Shown one piece after another: positions 1 through 10,300 of a DNA stretch of 64,000 nt; positions within the stretch are counted from its first letter, which is position 1; every line of letters starts with the position of its first letter. The stretch spans positions 62,001-126,000 of the forward strand of contig JASANG010001449.1 in assembly GCA_030248215.1 (NCBI GenBank). The letters are read 5' to 3'. This DNA is from Enoplolaimus lenunculus. Taxonomy: Eukaryota > Nematoda > Enoplea > Enoplida > Thoracostomopsidae. Below the pieces are notes generated by a model. That model was not told where the DNA came from. It did no database searches and was given only the letters and a program-made list of their open reading frames with translations. Position numbers and translations under genes: made by a program.

Positions 1-121
1 TCTATGATAACATGTCGCGGTCGGTATGAAGTTTGCTTGAGAAATTATGGGGATATTAATCGTTTTGCGTTGGGATAGACATTGCCATTTAACTGTAGCG
101 TTCAGTTAGTTTAGCTACCAT

Positions 122-564
122 TGTAGTGATCCGAATAAGATGGTTGTAATAAGAGAGTGGGTTCCCGTTTTGAGTCCCAATCAATAGGAGTCCTTATCCC
201 TAATAAGAGTCCTTAAGCGGATAGAGTCCCTAAACCCTAATTACAATCCATAAATGTCAATTATTCCTAATTGTAGCTCATAAATGACTCCAGGACCAAA
301 TAATTTGAGTACGAAACTTTAAAGAGTACTTAAATTTTGAAAGTACATTCCTAAGTATAACCTTGCGAGATCGATCAAGCTATTGATACAAGACAAATAA
401 ACGTTTAATTCAACGGATAGTTGCATTACCCGATATATATCAATACCGAAGGGTGGCGGAGTGTGGGTCATAAATAAATAACAGTCCATAACCGAATAAC
501 AGGGTGGATGTACCCTCTGGAGAGGCCAAATAAATATTAGTCCCCTGTTATTCGGATCACTACA
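122..564. mobile_element. MITE-like element, family R copy 1
   Basis: The two ends are inverted copies of TGTAGTGATCCGAATAA (left at 122, right ending at 564). The interior has no plausible coding region; the 101-residue antisense frame inside it is not conserved between copies. Related copies lie at 9841-10235, 34076-34464 and 38128-38515. No transposase is visible, so the element is non-autonomous. Confidence 0.75.
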
Positions 565-1560
565 GTAAATGTAGTCAATGAATACTTGATAGTAGTATTT
601 TTTAATTTTTTTGTAAAGAATCAAACTTTTTAATAATGTTCTTGATTTGCTGCGGAGCGTAAACTTGATTTGCTTTTACCTGTTTCAAACGTCAACGACT
701 TTACTAAGTTTATACTTAAGAATATCACAATCTCAGCTGCTTTGTGGAAAATGATCCAAGTCAGCTCATAAACCTAAGTAGATTGGTATAGATCACGGGA
801 GAACGGAGGTTTGGCTTTAGCTGTGGCAGAAAATTAACCTACGACTCCGGTAGAACTTATGTCGGAGGTTCCAGCAATTTAGGTAGCGAAGTTATGTGTG
901 GATTTACAAAATTGTATCGTTTGTACGTTCGGGTGTAATTTTTCTCGAATTTGAAAAGTTAATTGCTGGGATTGTTAAAAAATATGCTTAAAACGATAAT
1001 TTGTGACATCGCTTTACAGATGTTTGCTAAAATAAGCATAAAGAAATTATCTTAACCAGCTAACTTCTTTTCTCATCCGGTGTTGTTATTTTCACCTCAG
1101 ATGCACCATGGTATAGCTTATTTATCGCTTGGTGTACATATGAAAAATATTCACATGCTAAATAGTCCCTGGTGATAATTATTTTTATTCCGTTATGTTT
1201 GCAATAAATCATCTCGTGTTGTTTATCTAGAGATGATGGATCCTGAGTAAACGTTTTATTTTGAGATTTTTCTGTTTAAGCAGAATTGCAGAAACAGAAA
1301 ATTGTGCGGTGTCTTGTAAAGGTTTGTGGTACTGCAATAAAGTCAGCTAAAGTTTTAGACTAATTTTTTGCTTATGTTTCGCATATATGCACGCGTAAGC
1401 TTTTATAGATTTGGGAATATTCTTATATTTATTACGGCCCCGTTTTATACATTGACCATATATTAAGATCAGCACTGGATTTAGCAAACAGCTGCAGTAT
1501 TAGAAATTGGCAAAGTGGCAATATTACACTTTTAATTGTTTGCAAATTGCGCTAGATGGC
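565..1560. other. AT-rich intergenic DNA, nothing recognised
   Basis: No reading frame with coding character, no RNA-like fold and no clear repeat boundary was seen on either strand. Confidence 0.5.
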
Positions 1561-1561
1561 C

Positions 1562-2035
1562 CGGTGCAATCGGAGGTGGAAAACACTGAGACCGGAGCTG
1601 GAGGTCAACGGAGATTTCCGGAGCCGGAGGTGAGGCAAAAGTAGGTAGTTAACTCTGTCCTCATAGAGTATACTATGTGCAACTAAACACATTAATCGAA
1701 TCTCACCTCGAAATTACATCTCATGTGAAATTGTAAAGATTCATGTGAGAAAAGGTTAAAATGATTTTTAATTTGTTAGTTTTAGCATTTATCTGTCTGT
1801 AGCGTGTTGTTAAATCGTTTGGCTTAACGCTCTTTTTTTCGAACTTTCGGCAATTCTTTCCTCAAAACTGTGCAAAAAGTTAAAAACCAAAAGACGCCGA
1901 ACAGATACATTTTGTAAAACTGTGCAAAATTTTATTGCCGTAATTGCTCGAACCCCCGGCAGGTATTTTAAGTACCGGAGACGGAGGTCGATTTTCTGCT
2001 GAAGCCGGAGGCAAACCTCCGGTTGTACCATGTTA
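1562..2035. mobile_element. CCGGAGG-rich inverted-repeat element, copy 1
   Basis: The left end reads GGTGCAATCGGAGGTGG and the right end is its approximate inverted copy, ACCTCCGGTTGTACC. GC-rich CCGGAG blocks sit inside both ends in an otherwise AT-rich interior. A second copy is at 46794-47113 and a fragment is near 4650-4690. The antisense frame at 1810-2055 is explained by the repeat. Confidence 0.6.
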
Positions 2036-2207
2036 GAGCCGCAGATATGGTACAATTTTTTGATTTAAAATTAAAATTATACGAAATTCATCTAAAATCT
2101 TAAAAATTACGGTGCATCCACTATTTCTTCTTTAAAATTTAGCAACTCGGTGAAGATTTACATGCCTAAATTGTATTGGCAGAAAAATAAAACATTTTTG
2201 AAACTTT

Positions 2208-2298
2208 GGCTCATGTAAAGACAAGGGCGGAACGTTTTTTGCAAGACTGCAACAATGTAGATTAAGGTTTTGACTGTATTTTCTTTCTTAGACTTAGG
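2208..2298. mobile_element. TTAGGC MITE, type A fragment
   Basis: Left terminal half only: GGCTCATGTAAAGACAAGGGCGGAACG followed by degenerate interior. It ends at ACTTAGG, where a second, oppositely oriented copy begins, which suggests one copy inserted into another. Confidence 0.6.
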
Positions 2299-2483
2299 GG
2301 CCAATGTATAAAAGAATAGGGGCGGAACAGTATAACTATATTCCTAAGCCTAAGCCTATGCGTAAGAATAAGCATATTCCTAAGACTAAGCCTAAGCAAA
2401 GCAAAAAATTAGTCTAAAGCTTAAGCTTACTCTAATGCAGTCCCGCACAGGAAAACGTTCCGCCCCTGATCTTTACATGGGCC
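2299..2483. mobile_element. TTAGGC MITE, type A
   Basis: Terminal inverted repeats GGCCAATGTATAAAAGAATAGGGGCGG and its inverted counterpart ending CTTTACATGGGCC flank several CCTAAG units. Confidence 0.8.
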
Positions 2484-2853
2484 GGCAGCACATTCTTACG
2501 CTTAGGCTTTTAGGAATATTCTTCACCCGGTTTTTATATTTGTTCCATTATATGTAGGTTACTCCAAAAATTCAAGCTGGTGTGCTATGTGACTAAGCTG
2601 AAATATATTTGTCGGATTCTTATTGTAGCCAGAGGTGACAACGAATGTGAAACGGTTTTAGGTCGTTAGACAGATGTTTGACTTGCTATTATTTGAGCAT
2701 ACATTTGTAAATTTTCCAAAAATGCTTGTTTTAAGTTTTTTTGAAAAATGCCGTCAATTTAACTCCTGTAAATTGTATTGTATAAAAAGTTAAAGCCCAA
2801 CCATGTCAGCTCTACAAATAATTCATCCAACTTTGAATAATTTATAGGCACAG

Positions 2854-4512
2854 ATGTCAATTTGTCGGAGAGGCATGGAACGACCTGCAAAATATCCTCG
2901 AACTAATCCTTCCAGCCTTCTAATTGAACAAAAAGTTGGCAGCATAGAAAATGATATTTCAACCACTATTGCTCCACAAAACCAAAATAACAGGGAAGAT
3001 GTAGTGAGAACAGACGCAGCAAACTGTGTCTCTTTTATAAAATCTGAATGTGTGAATGTATTAATAACAAAATCAACTGTATCATCATCGTCATCGTCAA
3101 CAATTGACGCAACAGCGATGGCAGTTAAGAGAGAAGAAAATTCTTTGCCAACGAGAGCAATATTAGCTGCAGCAAAATCAACAATATCAGCAACAGCAGC
3201 AAGATCAGCAGCAGAAGCAGCACCAGCAACAACAACAACAACAACAACAACAACAGCAACAACAACGACGACAACACCACCACCAACAACAACAACAATA
3301 ACAACAACAACATCATCAACAACAACCACAAATGATACAGTAATAACAACATCTACAGTAACTGCAAGAACAGCAAAAATAACTGCATCAGAATCGTTGT
3401 CAGGAGTAACACCAACAACAATAACATTATCTACAACAGCAACAGCTTCAACACCGCAACGAAAATCAGCTGCAGTACGTTCCACCGAAGCAATCACAGC
3501 GTCTCCAACGCGATCACCATCTCTTCTTTCAGCAGCGAATCGTTCTACACCAACGGTTGCAGTGCCGGCACTAGTCCCGGCATTGCAATTACTCGCCGAA
3601 GAACAAGCGCGGCCACGTTTAGCGACGTTTAGCCGTGCGCTCGACGAGCTCTTTGGCGGCGGCGTGCCCATCAGTGCAATCACTGAGATTGTTGGCGAAC
3701 CGGGCGCCGGTAAAACACAACTCGCGCTACAGTTGTGCGCTGCAGTCCAGTTGCCAGCATCGCTTGGTGGACTCAACGGCGCCGCTGTGTATGTCGACGC
3801 AGACGGTGCGTTCAGTCACGCTCGACGCTTAGCGACGTTGTGTCGCACAGCGCTCGACCGAGTTGAAAGCGCCGTCGCGTCGAGACGGTCCAGCCAGGTG
3901 GACTGGGTTGCCGATGGCCGTCGCCGTAAAAATGCAATGCTTGATCGGGTGTTGTATATCAGATGTTGCGATCATATTGAACTATTGAGTGCTGTCAATC
4001 GTTTGGATCAGCTGATTTCTGGCCAAGCTGATGCCAGTGAAAATCATGGGAGCCTTCGAAACTTGAAAAGTAGCCTGTGTACCTTGTCCGACCAGCCCAT
4101 TCGTCTCGTTGTGGTTGATAGTATTGCAACCCATTTTCGCCAACAATTTGAAACGTCGTATCAAAAACATCAAATGTTGAATGCAGTAGTTGTCGAGTTG
4201 TTGCGTATCGCTCGGAAGCATCAGTCAGCGGTTGTGTTAACTAATCAGATGACGACACGTTTTGTCGCACAGAGTCACGGATTTGCTGTCCCGGCTTTAG
4301 GCGAAGCGTGGGGTCACGATTTGACCAATCAAATGATGATCTCGAGAAAACATCCTGCAACGTCATTGGACGTTAGTGCTGACGCCAAGCATACGATACG
4401 GGTTGCGCAGCTAATTAAGTCGTCGTATTTATCGCCGGGGTCGTGCGAGTTTGCGGTGACTGCCGCTGGTATACGAGATGTTCCCAAGGTTGAAATGAAT
4501 GATAAAGTTTAG
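2854..4512 (+). CDS. RAD51C: RAD51C-like RecA-family recombination ATPase
   Basis: A single 552-residue open frame. Residues about 243-552 align by eye with RAD51C: ALQLLAEEQ, a GGGVP loop, Walker A GEPGAGKT (281-288), the Walker B strand RLVVVDS (about 417-423), LTNQM (about 462) and PALGEAWGH (about 480). RAD51C is a RAD51 paralogue that acts in nuclear homologous recombination within RAD51B-RAD51C-RAD51D-XRCC2 and RAD51C-XRCC3 complexes. Human RAD51C has 376 residues and a helical N-terminal domain. Here the first 242 residues are low-complexity, with a Thr/Pro run at about 125-165. I chose this Met because an in-frame TAG lies three codons upstream; a spliced upstream exon is possible, since the ATG follows AG. 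The lack of introns contrasts with the channel gene downstream. The long antisense frame is a shadow of the repeat codons. Confidence 0.88.
   Translation: MSICRRGMERPAKYPRTNPSSLLIEQKVGSIENDISTTIAPQNQNNREDVVRTDAANCVSFIKSECVNVLITKSTVSSSSSSTIDATAMAVKREENSLPTRAILAAAKSTISATAARSAAEAAPATTTTTTTTTATTTTTTPPPTTTTITTTTSSTTTTNDTVITTSTVTARTAKITASESLSGVTPTTITLSTTATASTPQRKSAAVRSTEAITASPTRSPSLLSAANRSTPTVAVPALVPALQLLAEEQARPRLATFSRALDELFGGGVPISAITEIVGEPGAGKTQLALQLCAAVQLPASLGGLNGAAVYVDADGAFSHARRLATLCRTALDRVESAVASRRSSQVDWVADGRRRKNAMLDRVLYIRCCDHIELLSAVNRLDQLISGQADASENHGSLRNLKSSLCTLSDQPIRLVVVDSIATHFRQQFETSYQKHQMLNAVVVELLRIARKHQSAVVLTNQMTTRFVAQSHGFAVPALGEAWGHDLTNQMMISRKHPATSLDVSADAKHTIRVAQLIKSSYLSPGSCEFAVTAAGIRDVPKVEMNDKV
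3226..3345 (+). repeat. ACA/ACC trinucleotide tract coding poly-Thr
   Basis: Nearly pure ACA/ACC/ACG codons in frame with the RAD51C-like ORF, giving runs of Thr broken by Ala, Pro and Ile. The antisense reading is poly-Val or poly-Leu and is not a gene. Confidence 0.85.
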
Positions 4513-4639
4513 TTGAGCATATTTGCTATTTTTTGACGTTTCATCAGTAGTTATCTTCAGTTAGTCTTCAAAGTCTACAGCGCTATCGGTTGTGAAATAA
4601 GTAATGCATATTTTTATTAATTACGTTTATGGTCACTGC

Positions 4640-4815
4640 TTTGTTACCATGTAGGGTACAACCGGACTTGCACCTCCGGCTCTGGTAGAAACTAACACTC
4701 GCATGTGAATTATGTGTGTTTTCATGAGTGCTGCAGTTTGTAGGGTGTAACCGGATATCCGTTTCCGTTTCTGTTAAAAATCGGTGTTCGCTTCCGTTTC
4801 CGTTATAAAAATACC
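4640..4815. repeat. Degenerate CCGG-type element fragments
   Basis: Fragments GGGTACAACCGGACTTGC and GGGTGTAACCGGATATCC match the ends of the CCGGAGG and CAGGGTGTAA families elsewhere in the window. No complete element is visible. Confidence 0.45.
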
Positions 4816-5152
4816 GCAAATTTTATAATTTTTGTGTTAAAAAATTAGTTGTAAGTCACGTATATATCTCGCAATTTTTCAATACAAGTAATAGGTATGC
4901 AGCGATTGTTCGAAGTGAAATAACAATTGCATTATTGGCGATGGAAGAAATTTTTTTATTTTCTGTGTTCTTAATAATTGTAAGTATTTGTTGTCTTTCA
5001 AAATAAATTGGTCAACTTTTGGTGTTGTGAGTAAACGTGACACAAAAACTTTTATTCACGCATATCGCAATTGCTCTGCTGCAGTATAATTTTGCGGCTG
5101 AAATTTTGAGTGATTTTTAGCATGCACTTGGATATTCCACTATTGGGCGTTT

Positions 5153-5350
5153 GGCCCATGTAAAGATCAGGGGCGGAACGTTTTTCTGTTGGACTAGAAC
5201 AGAGCAATCTTAAGCTTTAGACTAATTTTTTTGCTTGGCTTAGGCTTAGGAATATGCTCATTCTTTTTTGCTTACGCTTAGGCTTATGCTTAGGAATAGG
5301 CTGAGGAATATGCTTATAATACTGTTCCGCCCCTGTTCTTTACATTGGCC
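5153..5350. mobile_element. TTAGGC MITE, type A
   Basis: One of the best-preserved copies. It starts GGCCCATGTAAAGATCAGG and ends with the inverted form CTGTTCTTTACATTGGCC. Interior CTTAGG units are all in one orientation, next to TTTGCTTGGC and AATATGCTCATTC spacers. Confidence 0.88.
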
Positions 5351-5692
5351 TGACGTTTGATATTTTCGTTTCTGAAGCCAAACTCTATCGTTTAGGTATG
5401 AATTTTATGAACTGGCATTAAACAATTAAGGTTCAAATTTGAAAAACGGTCTAAAAACCATTATAGTTGAATAGTCAAAAACTGAATACTGTTAAGGCAG
5501 TGAACAATCAAAATTTTCAGTAGGAAGATCCGGCATTCTTCAATGTAGGTAACGTACAAAATCCTGTATTGTTATTGCTTTCCAGTCCTCAGTTATTCAG
5601 CCAACCACCTAATATACCTAGTTGACACACTAATGTCAAGAAGATGGTGTATATAATAAATTTTTCCTTTTGTATTTTTGTACACTGCAAAA

Positions 5693-5853
5693 AATGGTGA
5701 GTGAAATTCGACTCACTGAGAATCACTTTTTTCTTTTAAACTATTAATTTGGTTTCTTTTTTTGAAACAATCATACTCAGTGGATCGAATTTGAGTTTGG
5801 TGGAGTTGAATTTTGACTCAGTTTATGTAGTCCGAAAAACATTTTTTGCAGTG
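5693..5853. mobile_element. MITE-like element, family CACTGCAAAAAATGG
   Basis: The left end CACTGCAAAAAATGGTGAGT is repeated inverted at the right end (ATTTTTTGCAGTG). The interior has GACTCA/TGAGTC motifs and a second internal inverted repeat. Four relatives occur at 17450, 17871, 33388 and 57562. Confidence 0.75.
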
Positions 5854-6117
5854 TATATATTTATGCAGGATACTTAAAAGCAGTTATTTTTATTACAGGT
5901 ACATACAGTAAAATTTACAATAATATGGCATCGCTTTACTCAAAGGCGATACCGCAACTTGCATCCAATCAAAACCAAACTATTTTTGGGAACATGCTCA
6001 CTTGTGAAGGATCATTTAAGCCTAAGCGTATGTGTTTTAGCTACGGTCAGTAGTGAAAATAACACTATGGACTCTTAATTGTTTTGCTTGATGCATGCAA
6101 AAGTAGATAATGAGAAC

Positions 6118-6368
6118 AGTGTGCAACTGGAGTACATTCTGTGTACAAAAGGATGTACCCAGCGCACGTTGTGCTTTTGTCCTACCCCCCTATATTTTGA
6201 AGGGGTTTACATTGCATTAATATTGTCAATTTAGTCTTAAGTTGCTCATATTTTACATTCTTCAAGCCTATGTTTGCTGTATGGTTCAAGGGATGACTAC
6301 CCCCAAATCAGAGGGGGTCGGGCAACAATACAACGCGTGTTTGGTACATTTTGTACCATGCACAACTT
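6118..6368. mobile_element. MITE-like element, family AGTGTGCAAC, copy 1
   Basis: The ends are AGTGTGCAACTGGAGTACA and an inverted counterpart, TTGTACCATGCACAACT. Internal CCCCC/GGGGG blocks (CCTACCCCCC, GAGGGGGTCGG) also mirror one another. A second copy is at 54501-54761. Confidence 0.6.
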
Positions 6369-6454
6369 CAGTTTGAACACTTTTGTCGAGTGATTATCCT
6401 CTCTTGATACATGTAACTGTGTTTAGTTTTGTCTGTTTCTTTTTACATTTCGTG

Positions 6455-6642
6455 TTTGTGTGTTGTTTGTTCATTCTTTTGCCGATTTTTGTTTGTGTGT
6501 TGTTTGTTCATTCTTTTGCCGATTTTTGTTTGTGTGTTGTTTGTTCATTCTTTTGCCGATTTTTGTTTGTGTGTTGTTTGTTCATTCTTTTGCCGATTTT
6601 TGTTTGTGTGTTGTTTGTTCATTCTTTTGCCGATTTTTGTTC
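6455..6642. repeat. 37-bp minisatellite at the SK channel stop codon
   Basis: About five near-identical 37-bp units built on GTGTGTTGTTTGTTCATTC and TTTTGCCGATTTTTG. Because 37 is not a multiple of 3, each unit shifts frame and the plus-strand ORFs through it are artefacts. On the minus strand the first unit supplies the last codons and the TGA of the channel gene. Confidence 0.9.
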
Positions 6643-6841
6643 TTTTGTTTCCGCAGTTGCTAGACGTTTATCGATAACTTGAAGTTGGTCTGTTTGATGC
6701 AATGTCTTCTTCGGTGACTGTGTGTGATTTGGTAGTTCAGCTTGTGGCGATTTCTGTTGTTCGCTTTGTTTCGATACTTCTCGTGTTTGTTCTGCATGTT
6801 GTTGCCGTTGGTGTTGTTGTTGTTGTTGTTGTTGCTGCTGC

Positions 6842-6911
<70 letters not shown>

Positions 6912-6913
6912 GC

Positions 6914-6956
<43 letters not shown>

Positions 6957-7335
6957 CGTATTGTTCTTGTTCTTGTTGTGGTTGCTGTTGTTCTGCTTTT
7001 TGTTCCTCTAATTGAAGTTGTTCGTGTTTCCCATGATGTTGCCGTTGTTCCTGTTGTAACTGTGTTAAAGCATCATACATTTGTTGTTCATGCGGTTCAG
7101 GGGCAGTATTGGGCTTTTCAGTATTATGCCTTTTTTGCAGTTGTTGATGCTGTTGATGATGATGGTGTAGTTGTTGCTGTTGCTGTTGTTGGGCGGCTTT
7201 AAATGTATGATCTGCAACCAGTTGCATAAGGTGTTCGACGTGCATCACACGACTGTTCATTCCGTGTATTGCTTGGACGAGTACTTGTTGACTATTTTGC
7301 AAGTCGTGCAATCGTGCTTGTAGGCCGACTTGAAC
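6619..7335 (-). CDS. KCNN: SK channel exon 9: coiled coil and Gln-rich C-terminus
   Basis: Acceptor [30 protein letters not shown] fits the SK C-terminal coiled coil. It is followed by His/Gln-rich sequence and a poly-Gln run (about residues 1346-1395). The exon ends KEQKSAKE-stop, with the TGA inside the 37-bp minisatellite. The poly-Leu and poly-Val plus-strand ORFs opposite are shadows. Confidence 0.88.
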
Positions 7336-10300
7336 CTGAAAGTAAGTATACATCGTTGAATAAGAGGCTTTTGCTTGCTACCGCTGGCGTTAAGCTGAAG
7401 CAACTAAAAGGGAGTCAAACTGGCTGCGAAGCAGGACTGCAGCTACGTTGGGTGCGTTTCTGTTCACGGAAATTATCGGTCTCCAGCCCAAAAATCTCAC
7501 TGCAGCATCGAAAGAATTCTACATTACGGAATTTTTTCTTGCCCCTCTGTAAACATCTTGTTCTCTGCTAGCATTTTTTTAGTTTGCAGGGTTGCTATGC
7601 GGTTTGAAACTTGTTTTGTCTCTGAATTATTTTAATTCTAATTTGAGTGAAATCAGAGTAGATTGACGACAGAACTGCGTTATGTAAGCTACGTTAGTCA
7701 ACCTATAATCCTGTTAGAGGTTAATACATTTTTCTTGTTCATCTCGTTCTATTGCAGTACTAAAACCCTGGCAACGCTTTTGCAACATTGGTTAGTATAT
7801 CTGCTTATGTCTTTTAACTTTTTTAAGTTCGCTTGAAGCAGTCCTTTTTTAACATTCGGCAAAAAATATACGCAAACGCTAACACAGAATTCAAAAACAA
7901 AAAGTTCCATTGAATTTAAACATGTAATTGCGTTTCCATATCAAAAGATATTGTTTAATCATTATATAATATATAGTGGAAACGTAATTAGGTATTAAGC
8001 TGTAAATCACTTGAGCCTATGATATCAAAAAATTGCTCGAAACTTCCGGTGGGACATTACATCATCCTGCAATATTTTCCAGGATCCATCATGCGTAAAC
8101 TAACCTGGCTTGCATCAACCAAACGATTCGATTCTTCAGCTAGAAGTCGCTGATCCCATTTGACTTGGCGAAACCTGAAATATGGATAGTAGAAAATTAT
8201 TAGCATGTTTGCCTTATGTTGTTCATTTTTAGGTTTATGTTTTCTTTTGTATCTAAGTTGAACAAAAAGAAGCTATCTTTCTACTTAAAATTCGAATGGT
8301 GTTTCTTTAGTTACCAAATACATACACGTGATATTTATAATAAATTTTTTACATAAAAAGAGCGGAATTTAAAGTATTTTTAACACTTAAATGGGAATGG
8401 ACGTGGGTTTCTGTGAGAAACGGATATCCGATTACACTCTGTTCAGAAATTTTATTAACTTGGAATCTCAAGAAACACCATTCGGATTTTTAATAGAACA
8501 CAGCCCGTTATATATCGCAATTTGTCATTACATAACTGCAGCAATTGCTCGATATAAAAATAAAATTACGAAATTCATCCAAATTAACTTTCAGCGCATG
8601 CGCTATTTTTTCTTTGAAAGGTTACAAACCCGGTGAATATTTGCATGCCTCAATTGTGTTCGCGGAAATATATATAACTTTTTTGAAACTTTTATTCTTT
8701 AATATCCGTTTTCCGTTTCTGGTTTCTCGTAACTTTGGTCACTGTTGGTTTCCGTTATTTGTACTATTGGTTTACACCCTGCTCCTGTACAAAACTCACA
8801 AAGAAGAGTGGGTTTCAATACGTTTACACGCCACCCCGTATACGTTTCTAGTCTAAACCGATACCTTGTGAGTGCTTCAAGAAATCTTCGCTGATACACA
8901 CGTGCTTTATTTTCATCCGGTTTTAGTATTCGAAATTTATAAATAAACCAAGTGTTTTGCAGTACTGACGCAGCCGCGTGGTTTCGCTAAAATTTAATTA
9001 AATAAATTTTCGTCAAATTTTTTCTCTCTAAAATTGTTAATGCGCATATCAAATTCGATGCGTTCGCACTGTAAATCCCAGTGAGTTGATTTTAACGCAG
9101 AATGAGTTGCGTCACTCAGTCTGAGTTAGGACACTTTCAAAACTTAGAACTCTGAGTCACTGAAACTCAGTCTGATTTAGTTATTCAACTCACGCGGAAA
9201 CAACTGGACTCAGAGCGCGAATCAACTGGACTCAGAGTGAGTTAATGTTTGCTGTTAGTAACTCAGAGATAACTAACTCTAGCTGAGTTGATTAATTAAC
9301 TCATTGAAGTTTACAGTGCACTTTTGGTTATCCTGAACTAGCTAATTTTATTAACGCACTTCCTTATTCAGTATGACAATATAAAAAATAAGACATTAGG
9401 ACGAGACCTAAATTTTGCCACTCCCCAGGCCAGAGAGGGGGCTATGTGTGACTCAACACCTCAGAAAACAGTTTTGTCGCGACCCAGAAAAGTGCCAGCC
9501 CACTTGCTATTCGTGTGATAATCAATTGTATGATCGTACTAAAATGGTTTTTCACCGTAGCATGTTGAGAGGTGGCGACGGGCCTGGCTTTATAAAATAA
9601 GTGTTCATAAATTGTTTCTTATGAACTCGCCAACAAAAGCTTTAAAGGCTCATATTAAATTCCGTGCGTCCAGTTTAGGAGGACGCTAGCTTGTCAAGTT
9701 TGCTAACGCACCCCCTTTTAAGAATAAATATGCAAAAACCGTAGCAGTAGAAAGAAAATCAAGGTTTCAAGGTTTATAGTTTGAGCCAGTCACTAGATCC
9801 TTATAAAGGAGCAAATGCTACACCCTATAGCCGTTAGGAGTAATTTGTGATACCTGTCGAATAAGAGGGGGTTGATATTTATTTGGTCTCTCCAGAGGGT
9901 CGCTCCGCCACCCTTCGTTACTGATATATGTCCGGTACTGCAGCTATCCGTTGAATTAAACGTTTATTTGTGTGTGTCAATAGCTTGAGGGATCATGCAA
10001 TGTTATGCTTAGGAATGTACTTTCAAAATTTAAGTATGATTTAAAGTTTCGAAACTCAAATATTTGGTCCTGGAGTCATTTATGCGCTACAATTAGGGAT
10101 AATTGACATTTATGAACTCTAATTAGGGTTTAGATACTCTATCCGTTTACGGACTCTTGTTAGGGATACGGACTCGTATCGATTTGAACTCAAAATGGGG
10201 ACGTCCCCCCACACCTTCTTATTCGGGTCACTACAGTAATTCACTAAATGAATAAAATTATTACTATTTGTGGATGCGAACTAAAAAGTTTAATCCTTTA

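Noticed and set aside
2823-3776. 317-codon minus-strand ORF opposite the RAD51C-like gene
   Set aside because: Its poly-Val/Asp runs are the complement of the Thr tract, and the plus strand has clear family motifs.
6455-6642. CRISPR-like regular repeats
   Set aside because: Units are contiguous without unique spacers, and the window is eukaryotic; it is a 37-bp minisatellite.
6742-7202. Plus-strand poly-Leu and poly-Val ORFs
   Set aside because: They are the complement of the poly-Gln codons of SK exon 9.
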